Positions 50,001 to 58,069 of a stretch of DNA of 64,000 bases are shown here, piece by piece. Where the stretch lies: NCBI GenBank assembly GCA_002328075.1, contig DCVT01000058.1, positions 139,815 through 203,814 on the forward strand. The letters are read 5' to 3'. The notes below the pieces were generated by a model that was given only the letters and a program-made list of their open reading frames with translations, was not told the DNA's origin and searched no databases. Position 1 is the first letter of the stretch; each line of letters begins with the position of its first letter. The position numbers and the translations under genes were made by a program. Source of the stretch: Anaerolineales bacterium UBA2181. GTDB lineage: Bacteria; Chloroflexota; Anaerolineae; Promineifilales; UBA4811.

Positions 50001-53000
50001 CCCAACAGCTGAGCCAGCCGCAGGGCAGGCCAAGCCGGGTTCAGCGGAAGATAGGCGGCGCCGGCATAGAGGACACTCAGAGCCGCTGCCACCATCTCCA
50101 TCGAGCGCTCCAGGCAGACGCCCACCACGGCCTCCCGGCCGGCGGCGCAGCCGATCACTCGCAAGTGCCGGGCCAGGTGCGTCGCCCAAAGGTCGAGTTG
50201 AGAGTAGGTCAGCCGGGCCCCTCCCGAGACCACCGCGACCGCATCGGGCCGTTCCGCTGCCTGCGCCCGGATCCAGTCGGGGACGCAGCTCGCAGGCGCC
50301 TCCGCGGGCTCGGCGCCCCTGCCCTCCACCCGGATCCGGCGCTCCCTGTGGTCGAGCAACGGCAGGTCGCCTACCCTACGGGTGGGATCGGCCGCGATGC
50401 CCGCCAACAGCGCCAGCCAGGAATTGGTGATCTGCTCGGCGGTGGTGGCCTGGAACAGGTCGCTGCGGTATTCCAGCGTGGCGGGCCAGCCGGATTCTCC
50501 CGCCTCCACCGCCAGGACCAGATCAAACTCGGCCGTCCCGTTTTCCAGGGGTTGGACGGTCACCTCCAGACCGGGCCACGCCGGCGGCGGACCGGGCCGC
50601 TCCCGGTGCACGAACAGGACCCCAAAGAGGGCGGGCGTGGCGCTCAGGCCGTCTGGGCGCAAGGACTCCACCAGGTGGCCCAGCGGCAAGCCGGCGTGAG
50701 CATAGACCTGGTGCGTCACACCGCGGGCCTGGGCCAATAGGTCGATGAACCGCGGGTTGCCCCTAAGGTCCAGCCGAAAGGGCAGGGTGTTGACCATAAA
50801 GCCAATGACGGCCGCGAGCTCCGACTTGCGGTTGGCAATAGGCACGCCGACAACCAAGTCCTCCTGGCCGGTTAAGCGGGCCAACAGCGCCTGCCAAGCC
50901 ACCAGCAGCGTGACAAACGGGGTGACCGCGTGCTGTCGGCTCACCTGTCGGAGCGGGGCAGTTACCGGCGGCGGAATCTCGAACCGCAACCTGGCGCTGG
51001 GTCCTGATGGGCTGGATCCAGCGTGGCCGCCCAGCTCGGTTGCCTGGGGCCGGTCGGTGGGCAGAGCCAACCCGGCGGGGGTGCCGCGCAGTCGTTCGCG
51101 CCAATCGGCCAACGGCTGGTCCCAGACACCCGCCTCCAGTTGCTGGCGCTCGGTCAGTGCCAGGTCGGCCGGCTGGAGGGTCAGTTCAGGCAATGGCGAC
51201 GGGCAGCCGCGCAGGTAAGCGGCGTACAGGGCTGCTAGCTCGGACAGCAGGACCTTCTGCGACCAACCGTCGAACACCAGGTGATGAACCACAAGGCAAA
51301 GCACGTGCCCGAATTCGTGCAGCCGATAGAGGTGCAGCCTCAGCAGCGGCCCGCGTGCCAGGTCAAACGGCCGGCGAACCTCGCAGGTTGTCAACCGTGC
51401 CAACTCGGACTCGCGATCCGGCAAAGGCAACTCGGCCAGGTCGGTCGACGGCACGGCCAACCGGTGCGGGGGCGCGACCCGCTGCACAGGTTGACCCTCG
51501 CGGGTGGGAAAGGTCGTCCGCAGCGATTCGTGCCGCTGCACAATTGTGCTCAGTGCCCGTTCCAGCGCGCCAAGTTCCAAGGTTCCCGTCATCCGCAGCG
51601 TCAGTCCCAGGTTGTACAGCGGCGACTGGGGCTGCAATTGCTGCACAAACCAGATCCGCTCCTGGGCCGGGGAGAGGGGCCAGGAGCCAGCGTCCCTCGT
51701 CGGGCGCGGCGCCGGCGCAGCATTCGCGAGAGCTGAGTGGCGTTCCATTGCCCGACTGAGCTCCGCGACGGTGGGCGTGTCCAGCAAGCTTGGCCAGGCG
51801 AGTTCCACCCCCAGCTCGGCCGCCACCTGGGCCTGGATCCGCATGGCCTGCAGCGAGTTGCCCCCCAGGTCGTCGAATCGATCGTGAATGCCGACGGCGT
51901 CCAACCCTAGCACCTGGGCCCAGATCGCCGCCAGTGTCTGCTCGTTAGCGCTGCGCGGCCCGGCGTACGGCGTCTCCAGCGCCGGCCTCTGCCGGCCAGG
52001 CGGCGGCAGTGCCGGCCGGTCCACCTTGCCGGTGGCGGTCATTGGCAGGCGCTCCAGGGTGACATATACGGAAGGGATCAGCGGCTCGGGCAACGTCCGG
52101 GCGAGCTGCCGGCGCAGCGAGCTCGCCGTTGGCCCGGGCAGATGGGCGGGAACCACGTAGGCCACCAACCGGTTTTCGTCACTCGGGTCGGGTCGCGCCA
52201 CTACCGCCGCGTCGCGAACCTCGGTCAGATGGCGAATCGCTGCCTCCACGGATTCTAGTTCGATCAGCGTTCCCCGCACCTTGACCTGCCAGTCGCGTCG
52301 ACCCAGGTGCTCCAAGCAGCCGTCGATACGCTGCCGGCCCAGGTCGCCGGTCAGGTAGAGCCGCCTAGCCGGGTCGTGAGGGTCGGGGCGGAACCTGTCG
52401 GCCGTCAATGCTGGCTGCCGCCAGTAACCGGCCGAGAGGTAGGCGCTACAGACAGCGATCTCACCTACCTCCCCAGGTCCCACCGGCTGGCCGGAATCGT
52501 CCAGTAGCCAGATCTCCTTTCCCGGTACCGGGTAACCGGCCGGGGCGAGCGGGCCGCCCAGCTTGGTGGTGTGGTCCATCGCATAGTGTGCGAAATCGCC
52601 CGCCTCGACGGCGCCCAGCGAGTTGACCAACCGACATTCGGGACCAAAGTGTGCTTTGAAGCGATCCAGGTCGTCCCGGCTGACTGTCTCGCCGGAGAGC
52701 CAGACCAGCCGCAGGTGGGGCAGGGTAGCGTCGTCCGGCAGCGCGGCGCAGAGTTGCCGGAAGAGCGTGGGAGTGGACGCATACACGGTGATCCGCTCCG
52801 CATCCAACCAACGGGCCAGTGCCTGCCCGCTCACCCGCCGTAGTGCAGCGTCCGGCGGGTGAAGTGAGGCGCCGCTGAGCAGGGCGCCAAAGAGGAGTTG
52901 GTCGGACATGCCCACGCTCAGCGGGACGAGCAGCGACAGCCGGTCGGCCGGGTTGATGCCATACCCCTGAATATAGTAATCGGTCTGAAAGAGTTGAAGA

Positions 53001-53539
53001 CGGTGGTCTCGGACTACCCCCTTGGGCCGACCCGTGGAGCCGGAGGTAAAATAGATGGCACTGGGCGTGTGGGGGTCAAGCGCCAGGCCGGGGTTGGCGT
53101 CCGGCAGACCGGCCGGGAGCGCTGCCAGGTCCACCAGGTGGGTCAGCCGGCAGCCAACGTCCGATTTGAGCAAACGTCGGGCGGCGGCACGGTGAACAGG
53201 GTCGGTCACCAGGACGCTGGGTTGGGTCTGGCTCAAGATCTCCGCCAGCCGGGTAGCCGGAAGGTTTGCGTCTAGCGGGACGTAGGCCCGGCCCGCCTTG
53301 AGCGCCGCCAGGATGGCGACCACGGCCTCGGTGGGGTTGGCCAGCAACAGCGCCGCCGGCCGGCCTGGTGCGCCACCCGTGACCAACAGGCGATGCGCCA
53401 GACGGTTGGCGGTCCGGTTGAGCGCGTCGTAGGTCAGCTCGCCGGCCGCCGACGGCAACGCGACCCGGGCGAGGTTGCGCCGAACAATGTCCTCAAAGGC
53501 CTCGGCCAGCGAGGAGAAGGGCAGGTGGGGTGACGGCAT
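47090..53539 (-). CDS. Two-module nonribosomal peptide synthetase, A-T-C-A-T-C
   Basis: This 2149-aa protein has, in order: adenylation domain 1 (FTSGSTGRPKG; MTATGKVDR), carrier domain 1 (LGGNSL, Ser~562), condensation domain 1 (HHLVFDGW near 755), adenylation domain 2 (TTSGSTGAPKG near 1236; NVYGPTE near 1380), carrier 2 (LGGSSL, Ser~1642) and a terminal condensation domain (HHAAADGG near 1836). No thioesterase or reductase ends it. In A1 the A4 segment has Gly where the amino-group-binding Asp lies in A2 (FSFDASAEE), and the A5 motif is SLGAVEAGDF, so A1 may activate a non-alpha-amino acid. The terminal C domain may release the chain onto an amine or pass it to another protein. A 78-aa gene precedes it. 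Confidence 0.95.
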   Translation of the reverse strand: MPSPHLPFSSLAEAFEDIVRRNLARVALPSAAGELTYDALNRTANRLAHRLLVTGGAPGRPAALLLANPTEAVVAILAALKAGRAYVPLDANLPATRLAEILSQTQPSVLVTDPVHRAAARRLLKSDVGCRLTHLVDLAALPAGLPDANPGLALDPHTPSAIYFTSGSTGRPKGVVRDHRLQLFQTDYYIQGYGINPADRLSLLVPLSVGMSDQLLFGALLSGASLHPPDAALRRVSGQALARWLDAERITVYASTPTLFRQLCAALPDDATLPHLRLVWLSGETVSRDDLDRFKAHFGPECRLVNSLGAVEAGDFAHYAMDHTTKLGGPLAPAGYPVPGKEIWLLDDSGQPVGPGEVGEIAVCSAYLSAGYWRQPALTADRFRPDPHDPARRLYLTGDLGRQRIDGCLEHLGRRDWQVKVRGTLIELESVEAAIRHLTEVRDAAVVARPDPSDENRLVAYVVPAHLPGPTASSLRRQLARTLPEPLIPSVYVTLERLPMTATGKVDRPALPPPGRQRPALETPYAGPRSANEQTLAAIWAQVLGLDAVGIHDRFDDLGGNSLQAMRIQAQVAAELGVELAWPSLLDTPTVAELSRAMERHSALANAAPAPRPTRDAGSWPLSPAQERIWFVQQLQPQSPLYNLGLTLRMTGTLELGALERALSTIVQRHESLRTTFPTREGQPVQRVAPPHRLAVPSTDLAELPLPDRESELARLTTCEVRRPFDLARGPLLRLHLYRLHEFGHVLCLVVHHLVFDGWSQKVLLSELAALYAAYLRGCPSPLPELTLQPADLALTERQQLEAGVWDQPLADWRERLRGTPAGLALPTDRPQATELGGHAGSSPSGPSARLRFEIPPPVTAPLRQVSRQHAVTPFVTLLVAWQALLARLTGQEDLVVGVPIANRKSELAAVIGFMVNTLPFRLDLRGNPRFIDLLAQARGVTHQVYAHAGLPLGHLVESLRPDGLSATPALFGVLFVHRERPGPPPAWPGLEVTVQPLENGTAEFDLVLAVEAGESGWPATLEYRSDLFQATTAEQITNSWLALLAGIAADPTRRVGDLPLLDHRERRIRVEGRGAEPAEAPASCVPDWIRAQAAERPDAVAVVSGGARLTYSQLDLWATHLARHLRVIGCAAGREAVVGVCLERSMEMVAAALSVLYAGAAYLPLNPAWPALRLAQLLGDSGATHLLAGCSLPPLPGWHGKVIQPDRPDPNGPPEPASPLQPPAPGNLAYVITTSGSTGAPKGVMVEHRSLASICRSVITAFDLTPADRVMQFHPFSFDASAEEIWPTLATGATLVLRSEAMLESVAAFLDEVRELEVSVVSLSAALWHTLALDLPPERVDAGRLRLLVTGGEKARWDAAAAWRRSLGPAVRLVNVYGPTEATIVSTLYEMPDLPDGTRETGVPIGQPLPHARAYVLDRWLSPTPPGLPGELYLGGDGPSRGYVRQPALTAQRFLPDPFSNRPGARMVRTGDRVRRRPDDNLVFLGRLDRQVKVSGFRVEPAEVEELLLRHPAVRQATVVTPDAGKSGRLLAAFVVLRAPDASVPTGGTNPADLRRWLAERLPDHMAPGSLTALDALPLTPAGKVDQAALLALAANPPHGTTGAHRLPSATESLVVGIVADLLGRESVRLEDSFAGLGGSSLGAIRLLSRLRQTLAAELPLRAIYDSPTLADLARRVDRTRRPEWLFQPIQPPEQADSLAPAPLSAAQERMWRVSCSVPGAPLYHLPLHLKFDGDLDTVALQSCLTQVTRRHAVLRSTVDEINGELAWVPRPVAAVRLPQVDLADLPEAEHDTAVQELARQFFHLSFDLATQAPVRALLLRLGARKHILLLTLHHAAADGGSAGVLAAEIAQLYSTRAVGDRAALPAPSLQQADYMRWQREWLESREAQHQIAYWRRHLRGFLAELPLPASHPRPPSNTYRYGRLRHHLPSGVDRSLQALARQEGVTRFMTVVAGLAGLLFAATGLRDLRFGTLVSNRHRPGTEGVVGLLINTVVLRLQVDGDQTVRNLLQQVRRVALEAYDNQDVPFEAVVDSLRAEHDLANETLFQVMLVQQEEPGRPVQLPGLTMTPLPSEVFPGELEFTVSTYDWIIEIEDWPGELALLVRYNADQFDRPLMERILADLERWLGCMAEHLDRPLGDWLTANDCA

Positions 53540-53632
53540 GGCAGGCTGTGGTTGGCGGGCCGCGAGTTTGGGAGGAACTCGACCCGTGGCCCGCGAGTTG
53601 CGGCCGTCAGGCTTGCTGGGTGGGCCTCCTGC

Positions 53633-53869
53633 TTAGAACCGGCCGGCGCGGACGTTCTGCAGCGCCTCGGTCAAGCGGGGGCGCAACCGGTCGCCCAGAC
53701 TGGCGCCCGAGGAATTGGCCATGTCGAGGAAGGCCTGATAGCCGGGGTCGCGCCCGGCCACGGATACATAGGCCTGGTATGCGCTCTGCAACAACGATTC
53801 AACCGCCCTGGGACTGAGGCTCTCTGCCTCGCTGCGGGCGATCCCATAAAGCTGGTCCAGTGCCGCCAT
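53633..53869 (-). CDS. Small helical protein upstream of the NRPS
   Basis: This 78-aa protein (MAALDQLYGIARSEAESLSP to ALQNVRAGRF) is predicted mostly helical, without Cys, signal peptide or membrane segment. GGAGG precedes ATG 53869. It lacks the NxWPxW-type signature of MbtH, the usual small NRPS partner. It shares a promoter with the NRPS, 93 bases downstream. Possible roles are an NRPS accessory, carrier or substrate, but none can be claimed. Confidence 0.7.
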   Translation of the reverse strand: MAALDQLYGIARSEAESLSPRAVESLLQSAYQAYVSVAGRDPGYQAFLDMANSSGASLGDRLRPRLTEALQNVRAGRF

Positions 53870-53915
53870 GGTGTGCCTCCATTGGTGAGATGTTGAACGT
53901 GCTCTGCCGGGGTTC

Positions 53916-53943
53916 ATCATAGCTGAAACCCGGTCGGTGTCAA
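53916..53943 (-). promoter_or_regulatory. Promoter of the NRPS operon
   Basis: On the minus strand TTGACA (53943-53938), 16-base spacer, TATGAT (53921-53916). The predicted start is about 40 bases before the small upstream gene. Confidence 0.55.
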
Positions 53944-54039
53944 GCCGGGCGGGAGCTCCGAGGGGATGAGGACGATGAGGGCACTGAGCGAGGCGGTTTG
54001 AAGACAGCGCCTGACTTTGCGCCGAGCGACGGCCCCAAT

Positions 54040-54053
54040 CGTAACCGGTTACG
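54040..54053. promoter_or_regulatory. 14-base palindrome, possible LacI/GntR-type operator
   Basis: CGTAACCGGTTACG is a perfect palindrome about 97 bases upstream of the NRPS -35 box. The form with a central CCGG flanked by TAA/TTA resembles operators of LacI/GalR-type or GntR-type repressors. The surrounding 53944-54365 stretch holds no gene. Confidence 0.35.
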
Positions 54054-54365
54054 CCAGCCGATGGACCAGACCGGTACGGTTTGGCTGCTGGTCGGTTGGC
54101 TGTTGGGCAGCCACAAACGGGCGACGACAGGGGTTACGCCCACGGCCGGCAAGCCGCGGTTGGGCGGGGCCGCATGGCGCGTCTACCATCCGGGTGTGTC
54201 GGCCAGCCCGGCGGCGCCGCGGGAGAGCAACGCGACGCCGAGGCCCGCCGCAAGCAAGCGTATATCGACGCTCGACAGCATACAGGCGGAGTCGCTTATC
54301 TAGCAGCCTGTCTCCCCGAGGTTCGGCGGGCTGGTGAACGAATCGCTGCCTGGCTGGCAGCTAGC

Positions 54366-54581
54366 TCAGTCGGAGGTGTCGTATTTGAATGACAGCTTTA
54401 CCTTGGCCCGGTACCGGCAGACTTTCCCATCCTCGATGAGCATATCCAACTCCACGATCTCCGCAATGCGAAGGTCGCGCAGGGTATGCGCGGCTGTCTC
54501 TACGGCCGCTTTCGCTGCCTTTTCCCAGGATTCATCGCTGGTCCCCACCAGCTCGACTATCTTGTAGACACTCTCTGCCAT
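54366..54581 (-). CDS. Dodecin family flavin-binding protein
   Basis: This 71-aa protein matches dodecin: MAESVYKIVELVGTSDESWE, AAKAAVETAAHTLRDLRIAE, and CRYRAKVKLSFKY. Dodecins form hollow dodecamers that store flavin and keep it from phototoxic reactions. The Trp in DESWE is the residue that stacks on flavin. AAGGAG precedes ATG 54581. It has its own promoter. It is monocistronic. Confidence 0.92.
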   Translation of the reverse strand: MAESVYKIVELVGTSDESWEKAAKAAVETAAHTLRDLRIAEIVELDMLIEDGKVCRYRAKVKLSFKYDTSD

Positions 54582-54685
54582 TGCTGTACTCCTTTTCCAA
54601 CCCTCGTGCTTTCCTCGGCCCGATACGTCAGCCGGATACGTGAACAGGGCGAAATCCTCCGGGCGCACCCCTGCTGACAACCCGC

Positions 54686-54714
54686 ATTATACTCCCGAAC
54701 CCATCGCTGTGCAA
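54686..54714 (-). promoter_or_regulatory. Promoter of the dodecin gene
   Basis: On the minus strand TTGCAC (54714-54709), 17-base spacer and a perfect TATAAT (54691-54686). Confidence 0.6.
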
Positions 54715-54994
54715 GCGAGGGGTGGCAGGCATGAGGCGATACTGACGCCCGACGGACAGAGTGCGCTGCGCATTCCGAGGGAAACCGGCCGAACTCACGC
54801 TTTCCCCCTTTGGCGCCAATTGCACACGGAAGGCGAACCCCGGCAGCCCGGAAGGGCTTTGAGAATCTGCCACAGGAAGTGGGAGTATGTTGCGCGTGGT
54901 CCGTTGATGCGGGGGCGCAGTCCGAAGCCATGCACAGGAGGCTTAATCCATGCCGTCCTTCGTAGCCTGTTCTCGGACTATGGTTCCCCGCCGC
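54715..54994. other. Intergenic region between dodecin and CotH promoters
   Basis: About 280 bases between two divergent promoters. No gene or RNA was recognised. Confidence 0.4.
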
Positions 54995-55022
54995 TTGATT
55001 TTCCCACCATCTGAGCTATAGT
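54995..55022 (+). promoter_or_regulatory. Promoter of the CotH-DUF4956-VTC operon
   Basis: TTGATT at 54995-55000, 16-base spacer, TATAGT at 55017-55022. It gives a leader of about 35 bases before GTG/ATG at 55064/55067. Confidence 0.5.
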
Positions 55023-55063
55023 AATGTCCGCCAATCGCCGCGAGCCACGGAGAGAGCCACCAG

Positions 55064-56737
55064 GTGATGGATCAGCGTGCAGCAGAAGGACCGGCCGGCG
55101 GATTCCGGCGATTCGAGCTGGCCTCGATCCTCCTCTTCACCCTGGCCGCAGTGGCGGTGTTGGTGGCGTATTCTGCCTCCTCTCGGGTTCCCCAGCCGGT
55201 GGTAGTTGAGAGTGACCAGGTTTTCGCTCAGGCCAGCGCAATGCCCGACCAGGGCTGGGCTCCCCTCAGCGTTCTTTTCAGCGCCTATGGCAGCCATGCT
55301 GAGGGTGCCCCGCTCGCCCGCATCGAGTGGGACCTGGACGCCAACGGCGAGTACGACTATGATGCCACCAACCAGGGCGGCTATGCCGCCTACGTCTACA
55401 GCAAACCCGGCAACTATGCCATCAACCTGCGGGTGACCGACTCCTTGGGGCGCTCGGCCACCGATCAGATCACCGTGAGCGTGCGGCTGCGCGCGTCCAG
55501 CAGCGTGGACTATTGGACGGTCTTTGACGACCGACGCGTCGGTCGGATCGAGGTCCGCCTCTCGCAGGCTGACTGGGACCAGATGTGGGCCGACCCGGAG
55601 TCCAAGCACCAGGCGCGGGCCGACGCCACCATTTTCGGCGAGACGCTGCGTGACGTCGGCTTTCGCATGCGCGGGCAGTTCTCGCTGCGCGAATCGGGCA
55701 TCAAAAAGCCCTGGAAGATCGACACCGACGCCTACGTCGACGGCCAGGAGTTCCACAACCTTCGGCAGTTGCTGCTGCTCAACGCCATCGGCGACCCTAC
55801 GCTGCTCAAGGAAAAGCTGGCCTATGAGATGATGGCCTTTGCCGGGTTGCCCGCCAGCCATGTCGCCTTTGTCGAGTTATGGATCGACATCGCGGACGAC
55901 TCTGGCGCGGCACTCTACTGGGGAATCTATGCCCTGGCAGAGCGGGTGGATCTCAAGTTCTTGGCCAATCGCTTTGGCCAGGCGAGCAAGGGCGGCAACC
56001 TCTACAAGGCCAGCCACGCCCAGCGCGGGCCGATGGACCTGGTCTACTATGGCGAACAGATCGAGGACTATCCCACTCAGGACGGTAAGGTTGCTTACGG
56101 CAAGATGAACAACGAGGAGGAGGCGGACTACAGCGACATCATCGCGCTCTGCCGGGTGTTGGACGGCACTGATTATGCCAGCGAGGACGAGTTTCGCCGG
56201 GCGCTGGAGTCGGTCCTGAACGTGGACGATTTCTTGCGCTACCTGGCGGTGTCGGTGATTCTCGATAACTGGGATAGCTACCCCTATACGGGCAACAACT
56301 ATTACCTGTTCAACAACCCGGTGAGCAACCGGTTCGAGTGGATACCGTGGGACCTGACCTGGGGGGAGAACGCCCAGGCCCCGCCCTTCCAGCGCTCCGG
56401 TCCCACCCTGGCGCAGCGAGCGCCGCTGTACGATCGGGTGCTTCAGGTGAAGCAGTACCGGAGCCAGTACGCTGCCTACCTGGATCTGCTGCTCCGCGGC
56501 TGGTTCAACCCCCGCAACATCGCCGACCTGGCCGGCCGCTACCATCGCCTGATTGCGCCCTATGTCACCCAGTCCACCGGCGACAAGGCTTTTTTTGGCG
56601 ACCAGCCCATGTACCCCTTTCCCGCCTTTCAGGATGGATGGCGGCGGCTGGTCGATTTCGCCACCCAGCGCACCGGCTACCTGCGCAGCGTCCTGGCCGT
56701 GACGACTGGCATGACGCCCGCCCCAGAAACGAGGTAA
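55064..56737 (+). CDS. Membrane-anchored PKD + CotH kinase-like protein
   Basis: This 557-aa protein has an N-terminal membrane anchor (ELASILLFTLAAVAVLVAYSA), a PKD/beta-sandwich domain (residues ~60-145, APLSVLFSAYGS to PGNYAINLRVTDSLG), and a CotH-type kinase domain from ~160. Kinase-like signatures are YWGIYALAERVD, KGGNLYKAS, DNWDSYPYTGNNYYLF and FEWIPWDLTWG. CotH proteins phosphorylate secreted substrates with ATP in characterised spores; here the domain is outside or on the membrane surface. GTG 55064 or ATG 55067 is the start. DUF4956 and VTC genes follow closely. Confidence 0.9.
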   Translation: MMDQRAAEGPAGGFRRFELASILLFTLAAVAVLVAYSASSRVPQPVVVESDQVFAQASAMPDQGWAPLSVLFSAYGSHAEGAPLARIEWDLDANGEYDYDATNQGGYAAYVYSKPGNYAINLRVTDSLGRSATDQITVSVRLRASSSVDYWTVFDDRRVGRIEVRLSQADWDQMWADPESKHQARADATIFGETLRDVGFRMRGQFSLRESGIKKPWKIDTDAYVDGQEFHNLRQLLLLNAIGDPTLLKEKLAYEMMAFAGLPASHVAFVELWIDIADDSGAALYWGIYALAERVDLKFLANRFGQASKGGNLYKASHAQRGPMDLVYYGEQIEDYPTQDGKVAYGKMNNEEEADYSDIIALCRVLDGTDYASEDEFRRALESVLNVDDFLRYLAVSVILDNWDSYPYTGNNYYLFNNPVSNRFEWIPWDLTWGENAQAPPFQRSGPTLAQRAPLYDRVLQVKQYRSQYAAYLDLLLRGWFNPRNIADLAGRYHRLIAPYVTQSTGDKAFFGDQPMYPFPAFQDGWRRLVDFATQRTGYLRSVLAVTTGMTPAPETR

Positions 56738-56740
56738 ACC

Positions 56741-58069
56741 ATGAACCACAAGACCTTCCAGTTGCTCGCGTGGCTTTTCAGTCTGGTGTTGATCGCCGGT
56801 GTCGCCGTCACCCCGGCGCTGGCTCAGCAACCGGGTTTCACGGAGCGGTTTGACGACCCGCAGCTGCCGGGTTGGGAACACTCTCCCGAGGTGATCGTCG
56901 CGGGAGGGTTGCTGCGCATAGCTCCGGCCAATTTCGCGGCTCGCATGGGTGCCTGGCAGGAGTTTGACCTGACCTTGACCCTGCGATACTCTGGCGACGG
57001 CGAAACTCAGATCGAGTATTGTGCTTCCGAAACCGGCAACTACCAGTTGCTGCTCTCGACTCACGAGGCCATTCTGCGTCGGTCGTCGCCCCCGATGGAA
57101 CCTGTCGAGATCGCTCACGGCACGCTGCCGGCGGAGGGTGATCAAGGATTCGAGCTGCGCATCAACCTGTCGGGCGGGCGTCATGCCATCTCGGCCGATG
57201 GCGCCCCGTTGCTGACCGCCGATGATCCCAACCCGCTGCCGCCGGGTATGCTTGTCCTCGCCTCGCACGGGCGGCGGATCACGGAGGTCGACGACGTGGT
57301 GCTGACGGTCCCGCGCGAAAGGCCTGAGCCGGCTGCCGGGCCCGTATCGGTGCCCCCTACCTCTGTGCCGACCGCTACCCCCGTGCCGACCAGTTGGCAG
57401 GTCCTCCTCAACACAATCGCCTCCGGCCAGGGGAGCCGACTGGAACTTGATACGGTGCTCCTTAACCTGGTGCTGGCGGTCGTGACCTCGTTCATTCTGA
57501 GCCGGGTTTACGTCCACTGGGGTGCGTCGCTGTCCAACCGTCGCAAGTTCGCCTCCAACCTGCCGCTGGTCACCGTCACCACCACGTTTATCATCCTGGT
57601 GGTGCGCTCCTCGGTGGCTCTTTCGCTTGGCCTGGTGGGCGCCCTCTCGATCATCCGCTTTCGCGCCGCCATCAAGGAGCCGGAGGAGCTGGCCTACCTC
57701 TTTTTTGCCATCAGCCTGGGCATCGGCTTGGGCGACAACCAGCGGGCGATCACGCTGCTGGCGATGGTGGTCGTCGTGGCTCTTGTCGGCCTGGCGAGGG
57801 TCTTCCGCCACACCCAGGCTGACGTCAACCTCCACCTTACAATCGCCAGTCGGTTCCCAAAAGCCGAACTACCGGCGGTCATGAAGACGCTGGAAAGCCA
57901 CTGCTCCCGGCTGCGGCTGCTGCGTTATGATGAAACCGAAGAGGCGCTAGAGATATCGTTTGTGGTCGAGTTCCGGCAAACGGCCGATCTGGCCCGGGCG
58001 CGGGCGGCCCTGCAGGCGCTCTCGCCCACTATGGAGATCTCGTTCCTGGACAACAAGGGCGTCTGGTGA
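56741..58069 (+). CDS. Signal peptide + beta domain + DUF4956 membrane protein
   Basis: This 442-aa protein begins with a signal peptide (LLAWLFSLVLIAGVAVTPALA). A ~170-residue beta-rich extracellular domain (FTERFDDPQLPGWEHSP to EVDDVVLTVP) and a Pro/Thr linker follow. The C-terminal DUF4956 has several membrane helices with the signature GALSIIRFRAAIKEPEELAYLFF, and a cytoplasmic C-terminal domain. DUF4956 proteins are always found next to CotH and VTC genes in this type of cluster; their role is unknown. It is 3 bases after CotH and overlaps VTC by GTGA. Fusion of an exported domain to DUF4956 is unusual. Confidence 0.9.
   Translation: MNHKTFQLLAWLFSLVLIAGVAVTPALAQQPGFTERFDDPQLPGWEHSPEVIVAGGLLRIAPANFAARMGAWQEFDLTLTLRYSGDGETQIEYCASETGNYQLLLSTHEAILRRSSPPMEPVEIAHGTLPAEGDQGFELRINLSGGRHAISADGAPLLTADDPNPLPPGMLVLASHGRRITEVDDVVLTVPRERPEPAAGPVSVPPTSVPTATPVPTSWQVLLNTIASGQGSRLELDTVLLNLVLAVVTSFILSRVYVHWGASLSNRRKFASNLPLVTVTTTFIILVVRSSVALSLGLVGALSIIRFRAAIKEPEELAYLFFAISLGIGLGDNQRAITLLAMVVVVALVGLARVFRHTQADVNLHLTIASRFPKAELPAVMKTLESHCSRLRLLRYDETEEALEISFVVEFRQTADLARARAALQALSPTMEISFLDNKGVW

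Noticed and set aside
53633..53869. MbtH-like protein
   Set aside because: It lacks the Trp/Pro signature residues of MbtH and is a helical protein instead.
55877..57835. 652-aa minus-strand ORF opposite CotH and DUF4956
   Set aside because: Antisense to two recognised genes and without domain features.
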